Shown: positions 1-7,876, counted from the stretch's first letter. The stretch is DNA of 20,439 nucleotides from Methanomassiliicoccaceae archaeon UBA113 (GCA_002506175.1 DAXB01000044.1:1-20439); one strand, 5' to 3'. Program-made: numbers and translations. Notes: generated from the sequence alone by a model not told the origin.

Positions 1-855
1 AGACCTGTCCCTGGTTGAAGAGGATACCGAGCTGGGCTCCGTCGATTGCCTGGTCGAAGTCGCAGTCATCGAAGTAGATGTTCGCACTCTTTCCTCCGAG
101 CTCGAGAGTTGCGGGGATGAGCTTGTCTGCGGCCGCCTTTGCGACACTGAGTCCGACCTCAGTGGATCCGGTGAACGCTAGCTTCCTGAATCCGGGGTGG
201 TCGAGCATGTACTGTCCGCTCTTGGATCCGGATCCGGTGATGATGTTGAATACTCCGGGCGGGAGGATGTCCTTTGTGATCTTCGCGAACTCGAGTACGG
301 ACAGGGATGTGTCGCTCGAGGGCTTGAAGACTGTACAATCTCCTGCGGCGAGCACGGGTGCGAGTTTCCATGCTGCCATGAGGAATGGGAAATTCCAGGG
401 GACGATCTGTCCGACGACTCCGATAGGTTCGCGGAGGATGACGGAGAGGAATGTCTCGTCGACGACGGATGCCTGTCCCTCCTCTGCGAGGATGCATCCT
501 GCGAAGTAACGGAAGTGGTCCGCACTCATTGGGATGTCGATTGCCATGGTCTCACGGATGGGTTTTCCATTATCCCTGGACTCTACTTCTGCCAGCCACT
601 CTTTGTTTGCATCGATGGCGTCTGCGATCTTGTTGAGGATCTCCGCCCTCTGCCTGGGTGTTGTCTTCTTCCAGGACTCGAATGCCTTCCATGCGGCATT
701 CACTGCCTCGTCAACATCCTCTTTTGTTGCCTGGGCGCAGTAGGCAAGATGCTCTCCGTTGATGGGGCTCTTGCTCTCGAATGTTGCGCCGTCAGAGGCA
801 TCCTTCCATACTCCGTTGATGAATAATCCGTATTTCTCATTGAGTTGTGGCATTA
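1..855 (-). CDS. Aldehyde dehydrogenase family protein, N-terminal part (runs off window)
   Basis: NAD(P)-dependent aldehyde dehydrogenase that would oxidise an aldehyde to the carboxylate in the cytoplasm. The first 284 residues of an expected ~480-500 are present. Visible motifs are PWNFP with the oxyanion-hole Asn154, KPSS with cofactor-binding Lys177, the Rossmann-fold FTGSTEVG at 227-234, and LELGGKS with the general base Glu251. The frame runs through FNQGQ at the window edge, so the catalytic Cys should lie only a residue or two outside. The position three after Lys177 is Ser rather than the Glu common in NAD-preferring enzymes, so NADP use is possible (inference). The ATG at 855-853 follows a good Shine-Dalgarno (AGGAGTGAT). 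The gene is absent from simple ORF lists because it has no stop inside the window. The substrate cannot be told from this sequence. Confidence 0.93.
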
Positions 856-860
856 TATCA

Positions 861-867
861 CTCCTAG
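861..867 (-). promoter_or_regulatory. Shine-Dalgarno of the aldehyde dehydrogenase gene
   Basis: On the minus strand the sequence reads AGGAGTG followed by AT, six or so bases before ATG 855-853. It matches the archaeal anti-SD apart from one missing base. It decides the start codon, and it contrasts with the apparently leaderless genes elsewhere in the window. Confidence 0.7.
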
Positions 868-889
868 AAGAATGAATTTTTTTCAATCT

Positions 890-899
890 ATTAAAAGCA
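890..899 (-). promoter_or_regulatory. Putative TATA box of the aldehyde dehydrogenase gene
   Basis: CTTTTAATAG on the minus strand, centred about 40 bases before the start codon. Transcription would begin near 869, giving a short leader that just includes the Shine-Dalgarno at 861-867. Inferred from position and AT content only. Confidence 0.4.
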
Positions 900-968
900 A
901 TAACCGATAGATTGTTTTATGCCGATTTTGCATTATTTTTTTCGTCTCCGAGGCAAGAAAATGGGCGC

Positions 969-997
969 AATTATTAGAAAAATGAGGTCTAATAATT
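969..997. repeat. 10-bp perfect inverted repeat
   Basis: Arms AATTATTAGA (969-978) and TCTAATAATT (988-997) are exact reverse complements separated by nine bases. The repeat lies about 110 bases upstream of the aldehyde dehydrogenase start and 255 bases upstream of the surface-protein start. It is too AT-rich and badly placed for a terminator, so an operator dyad is the more natural reading. Confidence 0.45.
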
Positions 998-1212
998 TGA
1001 GATAATATCCATTTGTTTTGAAATTATATTTATAGATTTCGTCCAACACACTTTATCATCATCAGCATCAAGGTAGCAGTCGATTTAACATCGTACGCAT
1101 ATGGCAAAATGTACCTTGCATGCCAACCATTTCGATTTTTCAGTTCATACAGCGATATGCGAACATCTCATCCTGTGAACCGTTTTGGACAATCTATATA
1201 GAATAAGATGCC

Positions 1213-1224
1213 TTTATTAAAATA
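1213..1224 (+). promoter_or_regulatory. Putative TATA box of the BspA-like surface protein gene
   Basis: TTTATTAAAATA is centred about 34 bases upstream of ATG 1252, so transcription would start near 1244 and leave a leader of only a few bases. A second AT-rich element, CTATATAG near 1193, could give a longer leader that includes the weak AGGT at 1242-1245. Confidence 0.4.
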
Positions 1225-1251
1225 GGATGCATTCAGCGGACAGGTATCGTC

Positions 1252-3162
1252 ATGAGCAGTAATGAAACATTCAAAGTGTTGATCATCGCAGCAATAGCGA
1301 TATCAGGTATGTCGTTTTTTGCGGTCAACACCGCTCTGTCAGGCGATGCAGCCTCGGACTCAGGGATATGCGGCAACGGTCTGATCTACTCTTTGACGGG
1401 CGACATCCTTGTCATCGATAGCAACGGTATGGGCTCGGGCGCCATGTATGATTTCGAAGCTGGGACGGCGCCATGGTATGAAAAAAGGTCGAACATCACA
1501 TCAATTGATTTTCGCTCTGAAATCGTATCGATAGGCTCGTATGCATTCTATGGGTGCGATAGTGTATTATTACTGTCGCCGATACCAGACACAGTTTTCA
1601 GTATAGGGGATCATGCATTCAGCGGATGTACGATGGTCTCGGGGGAGTTATCAATTTCCAAAAATGTATCCTTCATCGGAGAATGCGCCTTTTCAGCCAG
1701 CGGTTTCTCCGGAATAACAGTGAGTCCAGAGAATGAGTATTACATGTCCGAGAACGGAATCTTGTTCAACAAGGAGCAGACTGAGATAATTCAGGCGACG
1801 TTAGGAAATTATTCGGAAGGATACGTCATACCATCGACTGTGACAAAGGTGTGGCCAGAAGCGTTCTATCACGGAAAGGGTATGGTCGGAGTGCTCACCG
1901 TACCCGCATCGGTCGTATCCATCGGAGACAGGGCATTCAGCGCCTCTGCATTCACGGCTATACAGGTCGATCTAGAGAACAGCATGTACATGTCAAAGGA
2001 AGGCATACTGTACAGCAAAGACGGGACCAGATTGATACAGGTTCCAACGACCTATATCGTGGACGGATTCACCGTTCCGTCGGAAGTTAGAAGCATATCG
2101 GATTGTGCGTTCCTGGGATGTTTCGGTTTCACGGGAATTCTTGACTTGGGGGACAATCTCAGATCAATAGGGGCCAGGGCATTCGAATCCTGCACAGGTT
2201 TCAGTATCGTGATCTTCGGAAAAATCTCCGGGATAAACGAAGCGGCATTCAGCGGTTGGGGATTCTATCATGCGGACGGGACCCCGATACAATCCGTCAA
2301 CGACCTTCCGAGGCACATGTTCTCGGGAACATACGACCATATGGTGGAATCGAGCGCACCTTCATCGTTCACGATATCTTATGATGCGAACGGCGGGAGC
2401 GGGAGCGTTCCGAGCGCATCCAGCGTCTATCCTTCAACCGTATATGCGGTAAAGTTCAGTCCTGCGCCGTCTAAGGAAGAGGTGCAGTTCATGGGATGGA
2501 GCGAATCATCCGCTTCCATCTCCGCCACGTACACTGAAACGGGAACCGATTCTTTTGTTGTCACGAAAGATACCGTATTGTATGCTGTTTATTCGGTGAA
2601 AGCCACATGCTATGTCAAATATGATGCGAACGGCGGAACAGGAGACGTTCCAGAATCATCGTCGGTGCCAGGGGGAACAGAGTACAAGGTGGAGTTCACC
2701 CCTCAGCCTTCCAAGGAGGACCATACCTTCAGAGGATGGAGCGAATCGCCTCTGGCCGAGGCACCTTCTTACACGGTTTCCGGTCAGAATGTTTTCACAA
2801 TCGCCGGCGATGTCATACTGTATGCCGTCTACTCGAAGAATGTCGCCCAATGTTTCATATCATTCGATTCCAACGGCGGGTCGTCAGCACCCCCTGCATC
2901 CTACAAAACAGATTACGGAAGCAGGATCACCCTCCCCGGCTATGGTGGGATCAAAGGTGAGCTTGAGTTCAACGGATGGTCCTTCAGCGGTTCGACATAT
3001 GCGGCAGGGTCGACGATACTGGTCACTCAGGATATGGATTTCAAAGCCGTATGGGCGGAGAAAGGCGAATCCCATATCACCCTCTATCTTTCGATAGCCA
3101 TCGCGGCTCTGATACTTGTGATAGCGGCGATCTACGTCGTTACCATGAAGAAGAGGATGTGA
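1252..3162 (+). CDS. Secreted BspA-type leucine-rich / InlB B-repeat surface protein with C-terminal membrane anchor
   Basis: A 636-residue exported protein, probably displayed on the cell surface for adhesion or protein binding. Residues 8-30 form a signal peptide. Residues ~39-75 match the lead-in of BspA proteins (GNGLIYSLTGDILVI, then PWYEK). About eight LRR_5-type repeats follow to ~345, with cores such as IGSYAFYGC, IGDHAFSGC and IGARAFESC. Three Listeria-Bacteroides (InlB B) repeats start near 373, 454 and 535 (ISYDANGG, VKYDANGG, ISFDSNGG), about 81 residues apart. A membrane helix at ~613-631 ends in a basic MKKRM tail, so the protein sits outside facing out. The family is common in gut-associated bacteria and Methanomassiliicoccales. 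The ligand is unknown. The gene stands alone, with its own promoter. Confidence 0.9.
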   Translation: MSSNETFKVLIIAAIAISGMSFFAVNTALSGDAASDSGICGNGLIYSLTGDILVIDSNGMGSGAMYDFEAGTAPWYEKRSNITSIDFRSEIVSIGSYAFYGCDSVLLLSPIPDTVFSIGDHAFSGCTMVSGELSISKNVSFIGECAFSASGFSGITVSPENEYYMSENGILFNKEQTEIIQATLGNYSEGYVIPSTVTKVWPEAFYHGKGMVGVLTVPASVVSIGDRAFSASAFTAIQVDLENSMYMSKEGILYSKDGTRLIQVPTTYIVDGFTVPSEVRSISDCAFLGCFGFTGILDLGDNLRSIGARAFESCTGFSIVIFGKISGINEAAFSGWGFYHADGTPIQSVNDLPRHMFSGTYDHMVESSAPSSFTISYDANGGSGSVPSASSVYPSTVYAVKFSPAPSKEEVQFMGWSESSASISATYTETGTDSFVVTKDTVLYAVYSVKATCYVKYDANGGTGDVPESSSVPGGTEYKVEFTPQPSKEDHTFRGWSESPLAEAPSYTVSGQNVFTIAGDVILYAVYSKNVAQCFISFDSNGGSSAPPASYKTDYGSRITLPGYGGIKGELEFNGWSFSGSTYAAGSTILVTQDMDFKAVWAEKGESHITLYLSIAIAALILVIAAIYVVTMKKRM

Positions 3163-3172
3163 GCCTAATCAT

Positions 3173-3385
3173 TCATTCCTCATCTTCGATGTATTCGAGG
3201 ATGTCTCCGGGTTGGCAGTCCAATGCCTTGCATATCCCATTCAGGGTGGAGAACCTTATGGCGCAGATCTTCCCGGTCTTGATGTTGGAGAGATTGACGT
3301 TGGATATCCCGACCTTCTCGGCAAGTTCGTTGAGGGACATCTTCCTATCCGCCATCATCCTATCGAGCCTCAGTATTATCGCCAT
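3173..3385 (-). CDS. YozG-type small HTH (Cro/C1-family) transcriptional regulator
   Basis: A 70-residue DNA-binding protein that is almost entirely one helix-turn-helix domain (residues ~5-62). The core LNELAEKVGISNVNLSNIKTG and the following FSTLNGICKALDCQPGDILEY are characteristic of the Cro/C1 superfamily. Its tail is acidic (EYIEDEE). The start is 4 bases after the stop of the DUF2975 gene, so the two are translated from one mRNA. Pairing of this small HTH with a DUF2975 membrane protein is widespread in Firmicutes and gut archaea. It probably autoregulates its operon, possibly through the dyad at 3903-3915 (inference). Confidence 0.88.
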   Translation of the reverse strand: MAIILRLDRMMADRKMSLNELAEKVGISNVNLSNIKTGKICAIRFSTLNGICKALDCQPGDILEYIEDEE

Positions 3386-3389
3386 GATA

Positions 3390-3899
3390 TCACAGGGTGT
3401 GGTCTGATTCGGTCTGAAGGGCGGATCCGTAGCGGAACACTATTGTCAGGCAGTACATGATGACGCATATCAGGATGCAGAACAGGAACAAGCAGGCGGT
3501 AAGCACAGCATCGGACCTGTTCAGGTACTCGAAGATGGTCAGGATGACGGATGTGCCGAGGAAGAGCAGAGAGAGCTTCTTAAAACGGTCAGCGTTCTCC
3601 ATGACGAACGGGCTTCTGCGGTCCATGGTGGTGACCATGACCCCGTGGATAAGCTTCAGTGCGATGGCCGCGATGATGAAAGCAACAACCATCTCCACTG
3701 TGCCTGCAGCCAGTGACAGATCGGATGCGCCGCACTTGATCAGGGCTGTGAACATCTCTCTGATGTCGGATGACGAGAAGGACCACACACCCAACACGGC
3801 GCATGCGGCCGCTAGGATAAGAAATACGATCGATCCCAGGAGCATCACCACGGATGCATACGAGCACACTCTCTCGAGCGTATGGAGGTCTCCTCTCAT
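3390..3899 (-). CDS. DUF2975-family four-helix membrane protein
   Basis: A 169-residue protein with four hydrophobic segments at about 14-38, 68-85, 108-125 and 132-152, and a basic cytoplasmic loop between helices 2 and 3 (TTMDRRSPF, then DRFKKL). The motif 'RRSPF.MENADRFKKL' between helices 2 and 3 is the hallmark I recall for DUF2975. Its function is unknown. It is consistently found beside YozG-type HTH genes, as here (4-base gap), which suggests that the membrane protein affects the regulator or is its main target. It is first in the operon and divergent from the FNT channel gene. Confidence 0.82.
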   Translation of the reverse strand: MRGDLHTLERVCSYASVVMLLGSIVFLILAAACAVLGVWSFSSSDIREMFTALIKCGASDLSLAAGTVEMVVAFIIAAIALKLIHGVMVTTMDRRSPFVMENADRFKKLSLLFLGTSVILTIFEYLNRSDAVLTACLFLFCILICVIMYCLTIVFRYGSALQTESDHTL

Positions 3900-3902
3900 G
3901 GT

Positions 3903-3915
3903 CTCGGTGACCGAG
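3903..3915. promoter_or_regulatory. Candidate operator dyad in front of the DUF2975-HTH operon
   Basis: CTCGGT-G-ACCGAG is a perfect 6-bp inverted repeat with a single central base, lying 4-16 bases upstream of the DUF2975 start codon. This is between the start codon and the AT-rich TTAACGGTTAACC promoter-like stretch (3930-3942). A repressor bound here would block transcription initiation. Assignment to the co-encoded HTH protein is inference. Confidence 0.4.
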
Positions 3916-3980
3916 GTCTATGATGATAAGGTTAACCGTTAAGAGTGAGAAGGTGCATGTCGATGCAGGAATGATTGCCG

Positions 3981-4610
3981 ATGGCTGACAACCACTATCT
4001 CAAATGCCTCGTAAGGGCCATATTGGCCGGAATATGTATCGGAATCGGAGGTTGTGTCCTTTTGGGATGCATGTCCGTCAATGTGGAGCTGAAATGGATA
4101 GGATCCATCCTGTTCGCTGTCGGACTCATGACGATCTTCTTCTTCGGATTGGATCTTTACACCGGAAAGGTCGGTTATTCCTTCGATAACAAGCCCTGGA
4201 CCTATGTGTTGGATCTGATTGTCATCATCATCGGAAACTTCATCGGATGCCTATTCGTCGGATTGGCTATGCCCATGTCCGAGCAGTTCCTCCCCGGATT
4301 CATAGACGGGAGGCTCGCTGCCCTGTCATCGCCCCTCACGATCCTTCTGAAAGGTGTGTTCTGCGGTATGCTGATGTTCATCGCGGCGGACATATACAAG
4401 AAGAAGCAGAGCTTCCTCGGAGCGTTCATCTGCGTACCTGTTTTCATCCTCTCGGGATTCGAGCACAGTATCGCAGACATGTTCTACTTCTGCTCTGCCG
4501 GATGCTTCACGCTGGAATCTCTCGCATTCATCCTGATTGTGATCGCGGGAAATGCGATAGGCGGAATCCTGATCCCGGTATGCGGGAAATGGATGTACGA
4601 GAAGCAGTGA
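3981..4610 (+). CDS. Formate/nitrite transporter (FNT) family channel, short form
   Basis: A 209-residue membrane protein of the FNT family (FocA/NirC/HSC), pentameric channels for small monovalent anions such as formate, nitrite or hydrosulfide. Six helices are visible. GLDLYTGKV (57-64, Thr61) corresponds to the FocA omega-loop GADLFTSTV. Lys140-142 lie where the family has its pore lysine. SGFEHSIADMF (158-168) holds the central pore His162. The Asn that normally follows 'HSIA' is Asp here. The chain starts right at helix 1, without the ~30-residue N-terminal helix of FocA, so gating may differ. ATG 3981 is preferred because AGGA at 3967-3970 is well spaced; TTG 3975 is an alternative. Transcription is divergent from the DUF2975 operon and convergent with tgtA, stopping 2 bases from it. 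The substrate is not determinable. Confidence 0.88.
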   Translation: MADNHYLKCLVRAILAGICIGIGGCVLLGCMSVNVELKWIGSILFAVGLMTIFFFGLDLYTGKVGYSFDNKPWTYVLDLIVIIIGNFIGCLFVGLAMPMSEQFLPGFIDGRLAALSSPLTILLKGVFCGMLMFIAADIYKKKQSFLGAFICVPVFILSGFEHSIADMFYFCSAGCFTLESLAFILIVIAGNAIGGILIPVCGKWMYEKQ

Positions 4611-4612
4611 GC

Positions 4613-6547
4613 TCACTCGTCATCTGAAGAACCGGAACGGACCTTTACGGCCATTCCCTTCTTCATCTGCCTCATCTCGAACGGGTTGAGGAACGCACGG
4701 CCGGTGGCGACCGCATTATCATCCTTATCGGTGACGATTACCTCCTCCATCGGGCGGATCTCCGGGTCGCATTCTGTGACGAACCTGGGGAATACATTCC
4801 TTCCCTCTGCGGCGAACGGCACGGCATCATCCGCGACCTGAACCCTCATGTGGGGTTTGGGGCAGGCTGCCAGGATTCTTTTGGCTCCTTCGAGCTTGAG
4901 CGTGTATAAACCGTCGCCTGCGCGCATTGAGAGCACATGCTCTCCGTCGGAGATGACGTTCCTGATCTTCTCGGTCTTCTTGCTCTTGACTAGGGTTATC
5001 TCTCCTCTGAAGAGCGCGTCCGCGGCTTCGATTCCGAACTGGTATCTGGCTACAGCCTTGGCTCTGAGCATGTCCGCATCGAACTCTTCCTTTCCATCGT
5101 CTGGAATCTTGTCGGGGGTGATGACTTCTTTTACGTTCATCATGCTGAGGAACTGGTATGTGATTCTCTCTGCCTCGGTTTCCGTCTCCATATCAAGGAT
5201 TCCGGGGAACAATGACTGTGCGAGAGGGTACATCTCATCCAGCTCTGCAGGAACTGGTCCGAACGGCGATACGACTATGGGTGTGTAACCCGCCCTGCGT
5301 GCCTTGGCGAACTCTTCTGCATATGGCCTGCTGTACGGTTTGCCTTTGTTGTCCTCAAACAGGACTACCTTGTTCGTCGGGAGGACGTATCTAGTTCCGA
5401 GCCTGTCTAGGTATCTCTTGAATACAGGGCGGTTCCTGGATTCGGATCCTGTATAGAATATCGCTCCGTCACGGCTGATGGGGTCGTACAATTCCATCTG
5501 GTCCTGATAGTCCCTCAGCTTCCTGAGAGCTTCGAGAAGCGCAGGGTGGGCCCTGCATCTGATCTCCGCAAGCTCCCAGAGGCGTCCCTCACGGATATAC
5601 CTCTTGACGAGTGCCAGTTCCTGGGTGATCTGGTAGAGGTTGTGCTCCGCGATGAGCTTGGTTTTCTTGGATTTCTCCATCTTCCTGAGCTCTTCGAGAC
5701 TGTGTCCGCGGCATGCGGGGCAGTTGCAGTCCAGAGACTCCATGTCTGCCAGGCGGAAAGTTCCGTCCACGAACATCATCCTCTCGTCGCGTGCGAACTT
5801 GGCGTAAGATGCGGAATCGAAGAAATCGCACCCCATAAGTGCGGCGAATGCGAGGATCATTGGGTGCCCAGCACCGAATAGGTGGACGGGACGGTTGGGA
5901 TTGAGACCTTTTTTGGACGACATGATGACATCCACGAGCTCGGCGTACCTGTACTGCTCCATGAGTGGTACGACTCCTCCGATGGGGTGGACGTCTATAT
6001 CCATGTCAGCCATCCTTCTGGCGCAATTCTCTCTGAGGTCTTTGTAGATCGAACCCTGGGCGACTCCATTGATCATCATCTCGCCTTTCATGTCGCAGGC
6101 CTGCTGAGTCCTCTCGAGTGTAATCTCGATGGATTCCGCCGTCTGTTCCTTGGTCCAATAGGGTTCCGTGAAAATGTCGAGAACGGTTCCGATGTCAGTA
6201 CCGATTGATTTCTGGAACTCAACGATCTCCTCGTTGGTGAGCTCCACCTCTCCGTACATATGGCTCTGGAATGTTCCGGAATCGGTCATGATGATCCCGG
6301 GGAAGTCCAGCATCTCGTGGAGTCCGACTGACTGAGCCTTCTCCTTGAGCTCGGGATTGTTCTTTATGATGTATGAGTTCGTGATGAGGGACTTGAAACC
6401 GAAAGTATCGTACAGCTCCCTGGCGGGAACAGTGTTGATCTTCGGGTTGATCACCGGGAACAGAGCCGGTGTCTCCATAGAGCGTCCTGAATTGGTTGTG
6501 AATTTTCCGATGCGGGCGAGCCCGTCCCTTCTGATGATCTCGAACAT
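4613..6547 (-). CDS. tgtA: Archaeosine tRNA-guanine transglycosylase (15-cyano-7-deazaguanine tRNA-ribosyltransferase)
   Basis: Exchanges guanine-15 in the D-arm of archaeal tRNAs for preQ0, the first tRNA-bound step to archaeosine. The 644 residues are full length for the archaeal enzyme. The TIM-barrel catalytic domain (1-~345) has TDSGTF with Asp89 and FFDSASY with nucleophile Asp244. The zinc site is DCNCPAC (Cys274, Cys276, Cys279) with His302. The C-terminal half has the archaeal C1/C2 domains and ends in a PUA domain (~567-640: HMRVQVADDAVPF to KGMAVKVRSG) that grips the tRNA acceptor end. A TATA-like TTAAA (6573-6577) 26-28 bases before ATG 6547 suggests a private leaderless promoter, although the DUF2703-like gene lies only 26 bases upstream on the same strand. 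Confidence 0.96.
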   Translation of the reverse strand: MFEIIRRDGLARIGKFTTNSGRSMETPALFPVINPKINTVPARELYDTFGFKSLITNSYIIKNNPELKEKAQSVGLHEMLDFPGIIMTDSGTFQSHMYGEVELTNEEIVEFQKSIGTDIGTVLDIFTEPYWTKEQTAESIEITLERTQQACDMKGEMMINGVAQGSIYKDLRENCARRMADMDIDVHPIGGVVPLMEQYRYAELVDVIMSSKKGLNPNRPVHLFGAGHPMILAFAALMGCDFFDSASYAKFARDERMMFVDGTFRLADMESLDCNCPACRGHSLEELRKMEKSKKTKLIAEHNLYQITQELALVKRYIREGRLWELAEIRCRAHPALLEALRKLRDYQDQMELYDPISRDGAIFYTGSESRNRPVFKRYLDRLGTRYVLPTNKVVLFEDNKGKPYSRPYAEEFAKARRAGYTPIVVSPFGPVPAELDEMYPLAQSLFPGILDMETETEAERITYQFLSMMNVKEVITPDKIPDDGKEEFDADMLRAKAVARYQFGIEAADALFRGEITLVKSKKTEKIRNVISDGEHVLSMRAGDGLYTLKLEGAKRILAACPKPHMRVQVADDAVPFAAEGRNVFPRFVTECDPEIRPMEEVIVTDKDDNAVATGRAFLNPFEMRQMKKGMAVKVRSGSSDDE

Positions 6548-6570
6548 TGAGGACAGGGTAGGATGATGTC

Positions 6571-6580
6571 GGTTTAATTG
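6571..6580 (-). promoter_or_regulatory. Putative TATA box for a leaderless tgtA transcript
   Basis: CAATTAAACC on the minus strand is centred about 28 bases from the tgtA start and overlaps the stop codon of the upstream gene. There is no Shine-Dalgarno between it and ATG 6547. Confidence 0.45.
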
Positions 6581-6987
6581 TTTTGGACGACATCGATCTT
6601 GTTTTCAAGCTCATCGGCGTACACTTTCGCGATGGCGTTCTTCATGATGGTGTCGGGAACGTCCTCGATGTATTCCTTCTTCCAGTCTAGAATGGGGCGT
6701 CCGAAAGTCACTCTTCCTCCGGAACCGAGGTCGCAGCTCTCTTCCACCTCGAGGTGCTTGATAGTGAGTCCGTCGATGATTTCGGGAATTGTCCTTCCGT
6801 TGATGACGACTGTGTTCTCTCCGGAATCGATGATCTTCTCGGTGAACTTCACAGAAATATCGGCCATCTCCATCTCGAATACAAGGTCTTGTATGTATTG
6901 TTTCATGGCGGATGTGGTGGTTCTCCTGATGGTGGGGTCGGGGATGTCCGCATTCGTATGCCTGTATTCTATGTCGATCATAGCCAT
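6574..6987 (-). CDS. Small DUF2703-like protein upstream of tgtA
   Basis: A 137-residue soluble protein. Its plan resembles DUF2703, a thioredoxin-fold family: a short first strand (MIDIEYRH), a helix with the amphipathic run MKQYIQDLVFEMEMADI, a strand pair around VVINGRTIPEII (60-71), then EESCDLGSGG (83-91) and a final EDVPDTIMKNAI helix. In DUF2703 the segment after the NG motif carries paired cysteines. Here only Cys85 remains, so redox activity is doubtful. The start at ATG 6987 is chosen because TATA-like CTTTAACAA (7007-7015) is 25 bases upstream. A longer frame from 7038 adds 17 unconvincing residues. It is co-directional with tgtA. The family call is by pattern memory and is moderate. 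Confidence 0.6.
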   Translation of the reverse strand: MAMIDIEYRHTNADIPDPTIRRTTTSAMKQYIQDLVFEMEMADISVKFTEKIIDSGENTVVINGRTIPEIIDGLTIKHLEVEESCDLGSGGRVTFGRPILDWKKEYIEDVPDTIMKNAIAKVYADELENKIDVVQNN

Positions 6988-7006
6988 GGTGCACGGATGC
7001 AGATAC

Positions 7007-7015
7007 TTGTTAAAG
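7007..7015 (-). promoter_or_regulatory. Putative TATA box, DUF2703-like gene
   Basis: CTTTAACAA on the minus strand is centred 25 bases from ATG 6987, the spacing expected for a leaderless archaeal mRNA. It supports the shorter start. Confidence 0.4.
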
Positions 7016-7050
7016 AAAGTGTGTACAGCTCTAGCCAACTATGATATGTG

Positions 7051-7056
7051 TTAAAT
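7051..7056 (+). promoter_or_regulatory. Putative TATA box of thiM
   Basis: TTAAAT is centred 26 bases before ATG 7079. No Shine-Dalgarno lies between, so thiM is probably leaderless. The gap is too short to hold a TPP riboswitch. Confidence 0.5.
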
Positions 7057-7078
7057 CGGACGATGCAATCCAGCAGTC

Positions 7079-7876
7079 ATGGAGTTCAGGCCGTCCGAGT
7101 ACATGTTGAAGGTTCGCGAGGTTCATCCTCTTGTTTACCACATAACGAATTATGTTACCGTCAACGATTGTGCGAATGTCTGCATTTGTGCCGGAGGATC
7201 GCCGATAATGAGCGATTCCGCTTATGAAGCTAAGGAGATGGCCGTTGCGGCGGATGCCCTCGTACTGAATAACGGGACTGTCAACGAGATGACTCTAGAG
7301 TCTATGAAGATAGCAGGAGCGGTCGCCAGGAAGGCCGGAAAGCCGATCATTCTGGATCCAGTGGGCATCGGAGCTACGAAGTACCGCACGAAGATAGTGA
7401 AGAATCTCATATCATCTATTCGTCCGAGTATCATCAAGAGCAACATGGGGGAGATGTCAACTATTGTAGGTTGCAAAGGGACGGTTCGTGGCGTGGATTC
7501 GGTTTCTTCGTGCAAGGATCTGGCAGACCATATGATGGCGTTCGCAAAGGAAAACAGATGTATTCTGATGTCGACGGGTCCGACAGATTATGTGACGGAC
7601 GGCCGTATTCTTTTTGAATTATCGAACGGAGTGCCGATGCTTGAAAACGTGTCCGGGACGGGATGTTCGGTAACAACCATGGTCGGAGTATATATCGGTG
7701 CATGCGGGCCATCAATCGAATCGGCGGCGGCGGCAATCTCGGCATTCAACATTGCTGCGGAAGATGCCGTGGAGCATTGTTCCGGTCCAGGGACATTCAA
7801 GCCTGCGTTGCTGGATTCACTGTATGCTTTGAAACCTGAGGATCTCGACGAGAAAATCATGATTAGAGCATTTTGA
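7079..7876 (+). CDS. thiM: Hydroxyethylthiazole kinase
   Basis: Phosphorylates 4-methyl-5-(2-hydroxyethyl)thiazole with ATP, salvaging the thiazole half of thiamine. The 265 residues are normal length for this ribokinase-like fold. Visible motifs are PLVYHITNYVTVNDCAN (17-33), GGSPIMSD (39-46, substrate pocket), DPVGIGAT (93-100), RPSIIKSN with Asn122 and Glu125 (Mg/ATP site), STGPTDYV (165-172), and ENVSGTGC with the family's catalytic Cys196. The product THZ-P is used by ThiE, encoded 11 kb away in this window. It is transcribed alone. Its last 14 bases overlap the 3' end of pth2 on the other strand. Confidence 0.96.
   Translation: MEFRPSEYMLKVREVHPLVYHITNYVTVNDCANVCICAGGSPIMSDSAYEAKEMAVAADALVLNNGTVNEMTLESMKIAGAVARKAGKPIILDPVGIGATKYRTKIVKNLISSIRPSIIKSNMGEMSTIVGCKGTVRGVDSVSSCKDLADHMMAFAKENRCILMSTGPTDYVTDGRILFELSNGVPMLENVSGTGCSVTTMVGVYIGACGPSIESAAAAISAFNIAAEDAVEHCSGPGTFKPALLDSLYALKPEDLDEKIMIRAF

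Larger units (their letters stand above)
856..1251. other. Divergent AT-rich intergenic region
   Basis: This 396-base stretch holds no credible gene and no tRNA-like fold that I can see. It separates the divergent aldehyde dehydrogenase and surface-protein genes and carries the promoters of both, plus an AT-rich inverted repeat (969-997, listed separately). The part from about 1040 to 1200 has near-average composition and no feature I can name. Confidence 0.6.

Noticed and set aside
78..826. Plus-strand open frames of 143 and 209 residues over the left edge
   Set aside because: They lie antisense to the aldehyde dehydrogenase, whose frame shows clear family motifs. Their sequences have no plausible domain.
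1227..1240. 14-base match (ATGCATTCAGCGGA) between the surface-protein leader and its LRR-coding region at 1613-1626
   Set aside because: The frame that would read as an LRR piece (DAFSG) has a TAG directly before it and no further LRR similarity, so chance or a tiny duplication is likelier than a decayed gene.
2270..3097. Alternative-frame ORFs of 60-161 residues inside the BspA-like gene
   Set aside because: They mirror the repeats of the true frame and have no start signals or domains.
7039..7078. TPP riboswitch before thiM or thiE
   Set aside because: The gaps before both genes (about 40 and 60 bases) hold TATA boxes at leaderless spacing and are too short for the ~100-base aptamer.
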